Positions 1 to 8,709 of a DNA stretch of 64,000 bases are shown one piece after another. A model generated the notes under the pieces. It was not told where the DNA came from. It was given only the letters and a program-made list of their open reading frames with translations, and searched no databases. Numbering within the stretch: position 1 is the stretch's first letter; the number at the start of each line of letters is the position of its first letter. Position numbers and translations under genes: made by a program. Source of the DNA: Blattabacterium cuenoti (GTDB lineage Bacteria; Bacteroidota; Bacteroidia; Flavobacteriales; Blattabacteriaceae); assembly GCF_014252095.1 (NCBI RefSeq), contig NZ_CP059210.1, positions 437,252-501,251 of the forward strand, in the 5' to 3' direction.

Positions 1-128
1 AAAAAAAAGAAATAGAATTTATTCAAAAAGCTCTAAAAAAAAATAATGGAAAAAGAAGAAAAACAGCTAAAGAATTAGGAATTTCAGAAAGAACATTATA
101 TAGAAAAATCAAACAATATGGTCTATAG
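1..128 (+). CDS. Sigma-54-dependent transcriptional regulator, C-terminal end only (partial)
   Basis: Reading codons from position 3 gives 41 residues ending at the TAG at 126-128; the gene begins before the window. The tail contains AKELGISERTLYRKIKQYGL, the Fis-type helix-turn-helix that closes NtrC/AtoC-like activators of sigma-54 RNA polymerase. The AAA+ domain lies outside the window, so whether this is a full regulator cannot be seen. In Flavobacteriales a regulator of this type precedes the lptE-secG pair, which matches the genes that follow. Its last 11 bases overlap the start of the next gene. An orphan Fis-like protein is less likely given the context. Confidence 0.82.
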   Translation, partial: KKEIEFIQKALKKNNGKRRKTAKELGISERTLYRKIKQYGL

Positions 129-591
129 AAAAATTTTGATTTTTTTTATTACTGGTTTAACTGTATTTTATAATCATATTTATTCCTTCAATAGAAAAAA
201 AACAATAGAACTTGGAAATTTTTCGGAAGAAATAAATATTCCAGGAATATCTATTTCTTTTGAAATAAAAAAAAAATTAGAAGATTATATCCTTTTACAT
301 AATCCTTCAAGTTTAGTTTTAAACAATGGAGATCTTCTTTTAGAAGGAATATTTACTAATTATAAAATATTTTCAATGAAAAATTATCCATTGAAAATAA
401 TTGAAATAAAAGCAAAAATTTTTTTTAAAGACAATTCTAATCCAGAGAAAAATTGGACTCAAAATTTTGAAATTTTAGAAAAAATTTCTCGTGATGAACT
501 TTTTTTTATGGATAATTCTTCTATAATAGATAGAATTACAAAAAATTTTGTCATCAAATTATATAACAGAATATTTAATAATAATTGGTAA
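118..591 (+). CDS. lptE: LptE-like outer-membrane LPS assembly protein lacking the lipobox cysteine
   Basis: This 157-residue protein starts with a hydrophobic segment (about residues 5-20), followed by YSF at 22-24 and a KKTIEL stretch, then an alpha/beta body. In Bacteroidetes LptE proteins a lipoprotein cysteine sits just before a Y-S/N-F motif. Here the matching stretch reads FYNHIYSF, and the whole protein contains no cysteine. LptE family members plug the LptD barrel in the outer membrane during LPS insertion. Identification rests mainly on position (regulator - lptE - secG) and on the YSF/KTI pattern; sequence identity looks low. The protein is probably periplasmic or anchored by an uncleaved signal, if still functional. 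Confidence 0.68.
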   Translation: MVYRKILIFFITGLTVFYNHIYSFNRKKTIELGNFSEEINIPGISISFEIKKKLEDYILLHNPSSLVLNNGDLLLEGIFTNYKIFSMKNYPLKIIEIKAKIFFKDNSNPEKNWTQNFEILEKISRDELFFMDNSSIIDRITKNFVIKLYNRIFNNNW

Positions 592-842
592 AAAAAAAGC
601 TAATGTATTCAACCATACTTCTTGGATTTTTTATTATTTTAACATGTTTGTTTCTTATTGGAATCATTTTAATCCAAAACCCTAAAAAAGGATTTATTTC
701 TCAATCTTTCATGGAAAAAAATTTTAGATTTTTTGGAATAAAAAGAACTAATATTTTTTTGGAAAAAATAACTTGGATCTTATCTATTATTGTCTTTTTT
801 TTAACTTTATTTTTCAATTTTTTGTTAAACTGTAAACAGTAA
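585..842 (+). CDS. secG: Protein translocase subunit SecG
   Basis: The 85-residue protein has two hydrophobic segments (about residues 8-29 and 62-81) separated by a polar loop. The loop begins with LIQNPKKGF, the signature of SecG (usually VxVQNPKGGG). SecG is the small third subunit of the SecYEG channel in the inner membrane and helps SecA-driven export. The chosen ATG overlaps the end of the LptE-like gene by 7 bases; the ATG at 603 would give a start closer to the family norm. The glycine-rich tail seen in many SecG proteins is reduced here. Confidence 0.88.
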   Translation: MVKKKLMYSTILLGFFIILTCLFLIGIILIQNPKKGFISQSFMEKNFRFFGIKRTNIFLEKITWILSIIVFFLTLFFNFLLNCKQ

Positions 843-844
843 AT

Positions 845-859
845 ATGCCATTATGGCAT
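845..859. repeat. Short inverted repeat just after secG
   Basis: ATGCCA-TTA-TGGCAT forms a perfect 6-bp stem with a 3-nt loop, 3 bases after the secG stop codon. No T-run follows directly, so it is a poor intrinsic terminator. It could be a weak transcript end or RNA-stability hairpin before the groESL promoter region. Confidence 0.4.
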
Positions 860-894
860 TAAATTTTATATAGACGTAAAAAATTCAAATTTTT

Positions 895-937
895 TTTATT
901 TGGCATGTTTTTGGCTCTGTAACGATAAGTATCGTTA
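895..937 (+). promoter_or_regulatory. Putative groESL promoter and operator-like inverted repeat
   Basis: A TTGGCA box at 900-905 is followed at about promoter spacing by a GATAAG-like -10 candidate near 924-929. Overlapping that candidate is a perfect inverted repeat at 920-937, TAACGATA-AG-TATCGTTA, 22 bases upstream of the groES ATG. The 9-bp CIRCE arms (TTAGCACTC) of HrcA control are absent. The repeat could be an operator or a leader hairpin. The repeat is seen directly; the promoter boxes are weak inference. Confidence 0.35.
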
Positions 938-958
938 ACCTTAAAAATTATTTTAAAT

Positions 959-1237
959 ATGGTTGAAGTAAAGATTAAACCTTTAGCAGATCGCGTTTTA
1001 GTGAAACCTGATCCTGCTGAAACAAAAACATCTTCAGGTATTATCATTCCTGATACCGCAAAAGAAAAACCACAAAAAGGTACTATAATAGCAGTTGGAA
1101 ATGGAAAAAAAAATGAACCTATGATCTTAAAAAAAGGAGATAGAGTTTTATATGGAAAATATTCAGGAACTGAACTAAAATGGGATGAGGAAGAATATCT
1201 TGTTATGAGAGAGTCTGATGTTATAGCTATTATATAA
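959..1237 (+). CDS. groES: Co-chaperonin GroES
   Basis: The 92-residue protein matches the full length of GroES. It opens with [16 protein letters not shown] and has the mobile-loop region [15 protein letters not shown] at about residues 24-38. The body carries [15 protein letters not shown] and the protein ends in ESDVIAII. GroES caps the GroEL ring as a heptamer so that client proteins fold inside the cytoplasmic chamber. It lies 53 bp upstream of groEL and the two are surely co-transcribed. An inverted repeat 22 bp upstream of the start may control the pair. No Shine-Dalgarno motif is visible, as usual in Bacteroidetes. Confidence 0.98.
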   Translation: MVEVKIKPLADRVLVKPDPAETKTSSGIIIPDTAKEKPQKGTIIAVGNGKKNEPMILKKGDRVLYGKYSGTELKWDEEEYLVMRESDVIAII

Positions 1238-1248
1238 TTTTAGGATAA

Positions 1249-2931
<1,683 letters not shown>

Positions 2932-2940
2932 GAGTACATA

Positions 2941-2980
2941 AAAAAAAATAGTGTCTTCTTTTTAGGACACTATTTTTTTT
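2941..2980. terminator. Bidirectional intrinsic terminator between groEL and kdsC
   Basis: The arms ATAGTGTC (2948-2955) and GACACTAT (2966-2973) form a perfect 8-bp stem with a 10-nt loop. The stem is flanked by an A-run on the left (2941-2948) and a T-run on the right (2974-2980), so it can end transcription from both strands. It lies between the convergent stop codons of groEL and kdsC; its last base is the first base of the kdsC stop codon. Confidence 0.88.
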
Positions 2981-3480
2981 TAAAACCAGTTTTTTTGAAC
3001 TTTTAAAGTTTGTTCAATTACATCTCTTACACAACCTTTTCCGCCTTTTTTTGGAGAAATGTATTTAGATATCTCTTTAACTTCTTGAACAGCATCTATC
3101 GGAGAACAAGGTAATGCAACAGATTTCATGATTTCTATATCCGGAATATCATCTCCCATGTACAGAATACTATTTTTGGTAATATTGAAAGTATGACAAT
3201 ATTCATCTAAATATTTCTTTTTATTGTTAACTCCTTGGTAAATATGACGAATATTCAAACCTCTCAAACGTCTAAAAACCATTAAATCAGATCCTCTTGT
3301 TATAATGCATATGTTATATCCTTTTTTTTTTGCTAATTGCATAGCATATCCATCTTTAGCAAACATTTGACGAACCATATTCCCATCAGGGAATAAATTT
3401 AAAGTACAATTTGTTAACACCCCATCAACATCAAATATAAAAGTATTAACATTATTCATTATATTCCGATAATTAACCAT
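2980..3480 (-). CDS. kdsC: 3-deoxy-D-manno-octulosonate 8-phosphate phosphatase (KdsC), HAD family
   Basis: The 166-residue protein has the HAD motifs in order: FDVDGVLT (about 15-22, with the nucleophile and acid-base aspartates), ITRGSD (about 59-64) and YMGDDIPD (about 107-114). This compact, cap-less layout is the HAD-IIIC type typical of KdsC, which removes phosphate from Kdo-8-phosphate on the way to the Kdo core of LPS. A MurNAc- or N-acylneuraminate-type HAD phosphatase is a less likely alternative. Two upstream methionines (residues 1 and 7) leave the exact start open. The gene converges on groEL across a shared terminator. Confidence 0.9.
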   Translation of the reverse strand: MVNYRNIMNNVNTFIFDVDGVLTNCTLNLFPDGNMVRQMFAKDGYAMQLAKKKGYNICIITRGSDLMVFRRLRGLNIRHIYQGVNNKKKYLDEYCHTFNITKNSILYMGDDIPDIEIMKSVALPCSPIDAVQEVKEISKYISPKKGGKGCVRDVIEQTLKVQKNWF

Positions 3481-3500
3481 AAATCCTCAATCACTAAAAA

Positions 3501-3525
3501 TTAAAAAAACCACTATTCTAGTGAT
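3501..3525 (-). terminator. Intrinsic terminator after the PUR/DUF3276 gene
   Basis: On the minus strand, ATCACTA-GAA-TAGTGGT forms a 7-bp stem (one G-T pair) followed by a T-run (the A-run 3503-3509 on the plus strand). It sits about 36 bp past the stop codon of the DUF3276 gene and upstream of kdsC, which suggests kdsC may have its own promoter. Confidence 0.6.
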
Positions 3526-3561
3526 TAAATAAATATGACTTTTTCTATTTTACCATTATTG

Positions 3562-3960
3562 TTATATATCTTCGAAATCAATATTTGTAAAATTTTTAGC
3601 TTCTGATGTTTTTCTTTGTGATTCTTTAATTTCTTGATTAAAAGCATGATTTTTAAAATCTTTTTGATGACGTTCTGAGATAACTTCTCTTCCTTTCTCA
3701 TTAATAATAAATCGAATCATATCATCTAGTATACTCTGAAATTTAGAAAAATCTTCTTTATACAAATAGATTTTATGTTTTTTATAAGTGACTTCACCAG
3801 TTTCAGAAAAGTTTTTCTTACTCTCAGTTATAGTTAAATAATAATCTCCTGCTCTAGTTTCTCTTGCATCAAAAAAATACGTACGACTACCAGTTTTTAG
3901 AGTACGTGAACAAATTTCATTTCTTTCTTTAATATTTTCTTTTTCGTCCATTTCAAACAA
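3562..3960 (-). CDS. PUR family (DUF3276) DNA/RNA-binding protein
   Basis: The 132-residue protein carries RTYFFDARETRAGDYYLTIT (about 26-45), then HKIYLYKEDFSKFQSILD, the hallmark of the DUF3276 proteins common in Bacteroidetes. These share the beta-sheet/helix fold of Pur-alpha and bind single-stranded nucleic acid; the Borrelia relative BpuR binds DNA and RNA. The exact role is unknown. The C-terminal third is polar and charged and is probably disordered. Translation may begin at the first or the fourth codon (MFEM). The gene stands alone, with its own terminator downstream. Confidence 0.85.
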   Translation of the reverse strand: MFEMDEKENIKERNEICSRTLKTGSRTYFFDARETRAGDYYLTITESKKNFSETGEVTYKKHKIYLYKEDFSKFQSILDDMIRFIINEKGREVISERHQKDFKNHAFNQEIKESQRKTSEAKNFTNIDFEDI

Positions 3961-4028
3961 TATTATATTCCTAATTGAGCAAATCTAAATAAAAAAAACG
4001 GTCTATACTACGTTTTTCTGAAATTATT

Positions 4029-5783
4029 CTAAATAATTTTTTTTTCAAAAAAAATATTAGGATTTCCTATTTTAGATATTTTTCCATTTTTTAAAACAAT
4101 AATAAGATCAAAATCAGATATATAAGAAAGATCATGCGTGATAATGATAATAGTACTATTTTTCATATCCTCTTTTATATAACGAATGATTGATCTCCTA
4201 GTTTTTTGATCTATAGCAGAAAAACTATCATCAAATATAAGAATACTTGGATTTCTTATAATAGCTCTGGCTATACATATTCTTTGCTTCTGACCACCAG
4301 ATAAGGTAATTCCTCTTTCTCCTATAACAGTTTTGTAGCCGTCTTTAAAATTAAGAATGTCATCTTCTATCATAGCCTTTTTCGCAGCATCATAAACTTT
4401 ACAAGGCTTCGCTTTTTCTACACTACCTAAGGCAATATTATTATAAATAGAATCCGAAAAAAGAAAGGATTCTTGAGGAACGTAACCTATTTTACTTCGA
4501 AAATTATAAAGATCATGATTCTTCAAAGATAAATTATCAATAAGAATTTCCCCTTTATAAGGATCATATAAACGAGATATTAATCTTCCTATAGTTGTTT
4601 TTCCAGATCCTGTTTCTCCAGTCAATATTAAAGTTTTTCCCTTTTGGATAGTAAAAGATACTTTACTTATAGTTTGAGTAGGTTGTTCTTTTCTATTATA
4701 ATAAATAAAGCTAACATTTTTAAATTGAACTTTTCCAAAAATTTTAGTTTTTATTAAATTATTATCATGAAATATTTCAGGCGTTTCTTTTAAAAATTCA
4801 TTAATACGTATTTGTGATACTTTCGCTCTTTCCACAATAGAAACCACCCATCCTAGAATAATAAAAGGAAAAATTAAAACATTTATATACGTAAAAAATT
4901 CTGCAATAGTTCCTATTTCTTTTATTTCTCCTTGAAAATATTTTTTACCTCCAAAAAAAAGAATTAATAAATGACTTGTTCCAATAAGAAAAATGATAAC
5001 AGAAGATAGAATGGTATCAATTTTTGCCAATTCTATATTTTTCTTTTGATATTCCAATATCACTTTTCTATGTTTTTCTTGAAAAAATTTTTCAGATACA
5101 AATGATTTAATTATTTGAATCCCGGAAAAAGTTTCTTGCATAAAAGAACAAATAATAGATTGATAATTTTGTACCTCTTCACTTTTTTTAGTTATGTAAA
5201 TACTTATATAGTAAATAGAAACAAAAAGAATAGGTATAGGTAATATTACGTAAAAAGTTAATGTTCTATCTATACGAAACATTTGTATGAGAACCATTAA
5301 AAATAAAACTACAAGATTGACAAAATACATAATTCCTGGGCCCATATACTGTCGGATAAAAGAGACATCTTCCGTAAGACGATTCATTAAATCTCCTGTT
5401 GAATTTTTTCTATAAAAAGATAAATTAAGTTTTTGATAATGCGAAAATATTTCATTTTTTATATCAAATTCAATCATCCTAGATGTAGTAATAATACATT
5501 GCCTCATGTGATATTTTACAAATCCACCTATGATTGGAATTATTAGTATTATACCTGTGTAAATACAAATCTCCATTTCTAAATTTGAATAAATCCTTGT
5601 ATCATGTTTTGAAAAACTTATGAAAATATTTTTAATGGTATTAATAGATTTTCCTATATATGGAATAGGTAATAAAGTTAAAAAATTAGATACTAAAATT
5701 AGTATAAACCCCATGCATAAACGTGATCTATATTTACGAAAATATTTCTTACTAAAAGATAGTAAACCCCCCATACAAAACAC
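4029..5783 (-). CDS. ABC exporter, fused membrane and ATPase domains (MsbA/MdlA-like)
   Basis: The 584-residue half-transporter has about six membrane helices in residues 1-320 and an ATPase domain after about 345. Visible motifs are Walker A TGETGSGKTT, the Q-loop in VPQESF, signature LSGGQKQR and Walker B ILIFDD. The residue after the Walker B aspartate is D rather than the usual catalytic glutamate, followed by SFSAID instead of SALD. The same DD arrangement occurs in MdlA/YheI-type exporters that work with a partner, so this may be a heterodimer half; no partner gene is in the window. Flavobacterial relatives are annotated only as multidrug or lipid exporters. The substrate cannot be read from sequence. 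Start could be M1 or M4. Confidence 0.9.
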   Translation of the reverse strand: MFCMGGLLSFSKKYFRKYRSRLCMGFILILVSNFLTLLPIPYIGKSINTIKNIFISFSKHDTRIYSNLEMEICIYTGIILIIPIIGGFVKYHMRQCIITTSRMIEFDIKNEIFSHYQKLNLSFYRKNSTGDLMNRLTEDVSFIRQYMGPGIMYFVNLVVLFLMVLIQMFRIDRTLTFYVILPIPILFVSIYYISIYITKKSEEVQNYQSIICSFMQETFSGIQIIKSFVSEKFFQEKHRKVILEYQKKNIELAKIDTILSSVIIFLIGTSHLLILFFGGKKYFQGEIKEIGTIAEFFTYINVLIFPFIILGWVVSIVERAKVSQIRINEFLKETPEIFHDNNLIKTKIFGKVQFKNVSFIYYNRKEQPTQTISKVSFTIQKGKTLILTGETGSGKTTIGRLISRLYDPYKGEILIDNLSLKNHDLYNFRSKIGYVPQESFLFSDSIYNNIALGSVEKAKPCKVYDAAKKAMIEDDILNFKDGYKTVIGERGITLSGGQKQRICIARAIIRNPSILIFDDSFSAIDQKTRRSIIRYIKEDMKNSTIIIITHDLSYISDFDLIIVLKNGKISKIGNPNIFFEKKII

Positions 5784-5866
5784 AAAATTACAAACTTTTT
5801 AAGTTTCACTTTTTATTTATATAATTGCAAGAATTGCAATACTTACGTTTTTTATAAAAAAAATCT

Positions 5867-6808
5867 ATGCCATTTAAAAAAATATTAATTAGGCGATATT
5901 TCAGAATAAGAAGTTTGCAATTTTTATATGCTCAGCATTTATCTAAAATGGATTCAAGTAAAGTAGAAGAAAATATGCTTCGAAGCATTGATGAATTACA
6001 TGATTTATATATATCTCTTCTTCATTTGATATTAAAAATTAGAGATAAAGCATTAAAAATAAATCAATTTTTACCTAAAGATCAAATTAGTCCGGTGCAA
6101 AAAATTGCATATAATTCTGTAATAAAAATATTATCTAATAACAAACATCTATTGGAATATGATTACAAAAAAAAAAATTCTTCAAAAATTTTATGGGAAA
6201 AACAAGATCATTATGTTCTTTGTTTATTAAAGGAGATTCAAGAATCAAATTTTTCGGAGATTCAAGAATCAAATTCTTCTTTTGAAAAAGATAAAAATTT
6301 TCTTATTAAATATTACAAAAATATTGTAATTCCTAATAAAAAACTGATAGAATATATAGAAGATCTGTATATAAATGGATCCAATGACTTATATATAGCA
6401 CATATAATGGTATGTAAAACTTTGCAAGTTATTCAATTATCTACTCCAAAAAATTTTAAATTGTATAATATTTATAAAAACGATGAGAATAAAAAATTTC
6501 TTGTGAATTTATATAGAAATACAATTTTTCATAAAAAAAAATTTAATGAATTAATTAACCATATTTCTAATAATTGGAATATAGAACGGATAGCTATAAT
6601 TGATTTAATTATATTACAAATGGCTATTTGTGAATTTTTATACTTTCCAAGTATTCCTCCAAAAGCCACTATGAATGAATACATAGAAATTGCAAAAATT
6701 TTCTGCATGGATAAAAGCAAAACTTTTATTAATGGAATTCTAGATCAAGTATTTAAATTGTTACATAAAAACAATAAAATTTTTAAAGTAGGAAAAGGAT
6801 TAAAGTAA
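5867..6808 (+). CDS. nusB: Transcription antitermination protein NusB, extended Bacteroidetes type
   Basis: The 313-residue protein is twice the length of E. coli NusB, as is normal for Bacteroidetes. An N-terminal RRYFRIRSLQFLYAQ marks the first NusB helix. The conserved C-terminal half has IERIAIIDLIILQMAICEFL followed by a PPKATMNEYIEIAKIF segment (about residues 240-285). NusB pairs with NusE/S10 on boxA RNA to keep RNA polymerase going through rRNA operons. An A11 run at 6167-6177 lies in the middle, still in frame. Direct repeats of GAGATTCAAGAATCAAAT near 6234-6275 encode a duplicated EIQESN. The gene is followed by yajC on the same strand. Confidence 0.93.
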   Translation: MPFKKILIRRYFRIRSLQFLYAQHLSKMDSSKVEENMLRSIDELHDLYISLLHLILKIRDKALKINQFLPKDQISPVQKIAYNSVIKILSNNKHLLEYDYKKKNSSKILWEKQDHYVLCLLKEIQESNFSEIQESNSSFEKDKNFLIKYYKNIVIPNKKLIEYIEDLYINGSNDLYIAHIMVCKTLQVIQLSTPKNFKLYNIYKNDENKKFLVNLYRNTIFHKKKFNELINHISNNWNIERIAIIDLIILQMAICEFLYFPSIPPKATMNEYIEIAKIFCMDKSKTFINGILDQVFKLLHKNNKIFKVGKGLK

Positions 6809-6871
6809 TTAATTCAATTCTTATGTTTATTCATTTTATTTATTATTATTTATAGAATTAATTTTTAATTT

Positions 6872-7201
6872 ATGTTTTCCATACTACAACAAAATCCTCT
6901 AACAAATACTCTTTGGATGTTTGCTTTAATATTTATTGTATTTTATTTTTTCATGATACGTCCCCAAATACGAAAACAAAAAATAGAAAAGAAATTCCAA
7001 GAAAATATAAAAAAAGGAAATCATATAGTTACGAGTTCAGGAATACATGGAAAAATTATAGAAGTCACAAATCACTTCTATATATTAGAAACCATTGTAG
7101 GAAAAATAAAACTTGAAAAAAATACTATATCTAAAGAATTAACTCAATTACGTTATGGAGATACTTTTAGTCCAATAACCTCTAAAATAGAAAAAAAATG
7201 A
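6872..7201 (+). CDS. yajC: Sec translocase accessory subunit YajC
   Basis: The 109-residue protein has one hydrophobic helix (about residues 12-30) ending in FFMIRPQIRKQK, the YajC hallmark. A cytoplasmic domain follows with GNHIVTSSGIHGKIIEV at about 50-66. YajC associates with SecDF in the inner membrane and supports protein export. Its stop codon overlaps the start of coaE by 4 bases (ATGA), which indicates translational coupling. SecG and SecE are also in this window. Confidence 0.95.
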   Translation: MFSILQQNPLTNTLWMFALIFIVFYFFMIRPQIRKQKIEKKFQENIKKGNHIVTSSGIHGKIIEVTNHFYILETIVGKIKLEKNTISKELTQLRYGDTFSPITSKIEKK

Positions 7202-7815
7202 AATATTTTTTAATAGGAATTACTGGAAAAATGGGCTCTGGAAAAAGTTTATTTTCCTCTTTTTTTGAAAAAAGAGGAATTCCTGTTTATTCACCTGATA
7301 AAAAAGGAAAAATATTAATGAACAACATCGAGAATATAAGAAAAAATATTATAAAGTTCTTTGGAAAAAAATCTTATGAAAAAAATAGAATCAATACAAA
7401 TTTTTTATCTGAAAAAGTATTTAGAGATCCTATAGCGTTAAAGTTTTTATGTTCCATTATTCACCCTTGGGTTTTTTTAGATTTCAAAAATTGGATCTTA
7501 TCTCAAAAAAAAACTTTATATTTCATCAAAGAATCTGCTATTTTATTTGAAAGTGGCGCCTATAAAAACTGTAATTTAATTATAACTTTAACTTCTCCCG
7601 TAGAAACAATGATTGAAAGAGTTATGAAAAGAGATAATTTAAAAGAAGATCAAATTTTGAATCGTCTTAATATTCAAATTTCTAACAAAAAGAAAATAAA
7701 AAATTCTAATATAATCATTGAAAATATTCAAGATATTTCTTGTTTAGAAAAGACAGCAAAAAAAATACATAAAGAAATTATTTCAAAAATTTATAAAGAT
7801 GGGAAAAGGAGATAA
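7198..7815 (+). CDS. coaE: Dephospho-CoA kinase
   Basis: The 205-residue P-loop kinase has Walker A GKMGSGKS at about residues 9-16, then RGIPVYSPDKKGKILM, corresponding to the substrate-binding DAD region of CoaE. Later come FIKESAILFESGAYK and a RVMKRDNL lid segment. CoaE phosphorylates the ribose 3'-hydroxyl of dephospho-CoA in the last step of coenzyme A synthesis. It overlaps yajC by 4 bases at its start and overlaps the THX gene by 17 bases at its end. Confidence 0.95.
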   Translation: MKYFLIGITGKMGSGKSLFSSFFEKRGIPVYSPDKKGKILMNNIENIRKNIIKFFGKKSYEKNRINTNFLSEKVFRDPIALKFLCSIIHPWVFLDFKNWILSQKKTLYFIKESAILFESGAYKNCNLIITLTSPVETMIERVMKRDNLKEDQILNRLNIQISNKKKIKNSNIIIENIQDISCLEKTAKKIHKEIISKIYKDGKRR

Positions 7816-7906
7816 AAAAACTAGAAGAGGAAAAATAAGAAATAAAACATATGGAAATCTTCGTCCAAATCCGAGAAATGCAAGGAATAAAAAAAAGAGT
7901 AACTAA
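7799..7906 (+). CDS. Small ribosomal protein THX
   Basis: A 35-codon frame starts at ATG 7799 inside the end of coaE and reads MGKGDKKTRRGKIRNKTYGN, then LRPNPRNARNKKKSN. The strongly basic composition, the MGKGDKKTRRGKI start and the Y-G-x-x-R-P segment are those of THX, a tiny 30S subunit protein known from Thermus and common in Bacteroidetes. It binds 16S rRNA in the head of the small subunit. It overlaps coaE in another frame by 17 bases, probably for coupled translation. Confidence 0.9.
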   Translation: MGKGDKKTRRGKIRNKTYGNLRPNPRNARNKKKSN

Positions 7907-7909
7907 TCA

Positions 7910-8602
7910 CTAGTCATCTTTTTTATCACTAAAAATAGACATAAAATATATCAATTGAGCTAAACTTCCCAATGCTGAAATTACATAAGTCATAGATGCC
8001 CATTTCAGAGAATCTTTTGCAGTATCATACTCTTGATAGGAAACTATATTTTTAGTTTTTAACCAATTTAAAGCCCTTCTACTTGCATCAAACTCTATTG
8101 GAAGAGTAATAAAGGAAAAAATCACAGCTAAGGAAAACAAGCCAATTCCTAATTGAAGAAGAAAAGCATTCTTTCCTCCTGAACCATAGAAAATCGCAAG
8201 TCCAGACATGAGCACTAAATTCGTAAATTTTGAACTCAAATTTAAGATGGGAACCAACTGATTTCGTAATTTTAACATATTATAACCTAACTTATGTTGC
8301 AAAACGTGACCACATTCATGAGCTGCTACTGCAGCTGCAGCTGCAGTTTTTTCATGATAAACCCTTTCACTTAAATTAACTGTTCCATTCATAGGATTAT
8401 AATGATCTGTTAATTCCCCCTCAACAGATATAACACTTACATCATAAATTCCATTATCAGTTAACATTTTCTCTGCTATTTCTTTTCCACTCATGTGATT
8501 GTTCAAATACAATTCAGAATAAATTCTAAATTTATTTTTTAATATTTTACTAAAAATAACACTAACAAAAAATGTTACCCCTACAATCCAATAATAAGTC
8601 AT
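7910..8602 (-). CDS. Membrane zinc metallopeptidase (YugP family, Zn_peptidase_2)
   Basis: The 230-residue protein has an N-terminal membrane helix (about 3-19), an AHECGHVLQHKLG segment whose HECGH (95-99) is a zinc-binding HExxH motif, and two or three C-terminal hydrophobic helices. PIEFDASRRALNWL at about 171-184 is also typical of the family and would supply the third zinc ligand region. The physiological substrate is unknown in all relatives I know of. An alanine run (TAAAAAVAAHE) precedes the active site. The gene converges on THX with a 3-base gap. Confidence 0.9.
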   Translation of the reverse strand: MTYYWIVGVTFFVSVIFSKILKNKFRIYSELYLNNHMSGKEIAEKMLTDNGIYDVSVISVEGELTDHYNPMNGTVNLSERVYHEKTAAAAAVAAHECGHVLQHKLGYNMLKLRNQLVPILNLSSKFTNLVLMSGLAIFYGSGGKNAFLLQLGIGLFSLAVIFSFITLPIEFDASRRALNWLKTKNIVSYQEYDTAKDSLKWASMTYVISALGSLAQLIYFMSIFSDKKDD

Positions 8603-8709
8603 AAAAAATACAGATCTATTTTTTTATTAACAAAATTATTAATTTATTAATTAAAATGAAAATATAATTTTTATAAATTTATAAATTCATAAACGTCAAA
8701 CATACAACC

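Noticed and set aside
895..940. CIRCE (HrcA) operator before groES
   Set aside because: The TTAGCACTC-N9-GAGTGCTAA arms are not present; only an unrelated inverted repeat was found.
859..1047. 62-residue minus-strand frame over the groES promoter and start
   Set aside because: It is antisense to groES and its control region, with no protein-like features.
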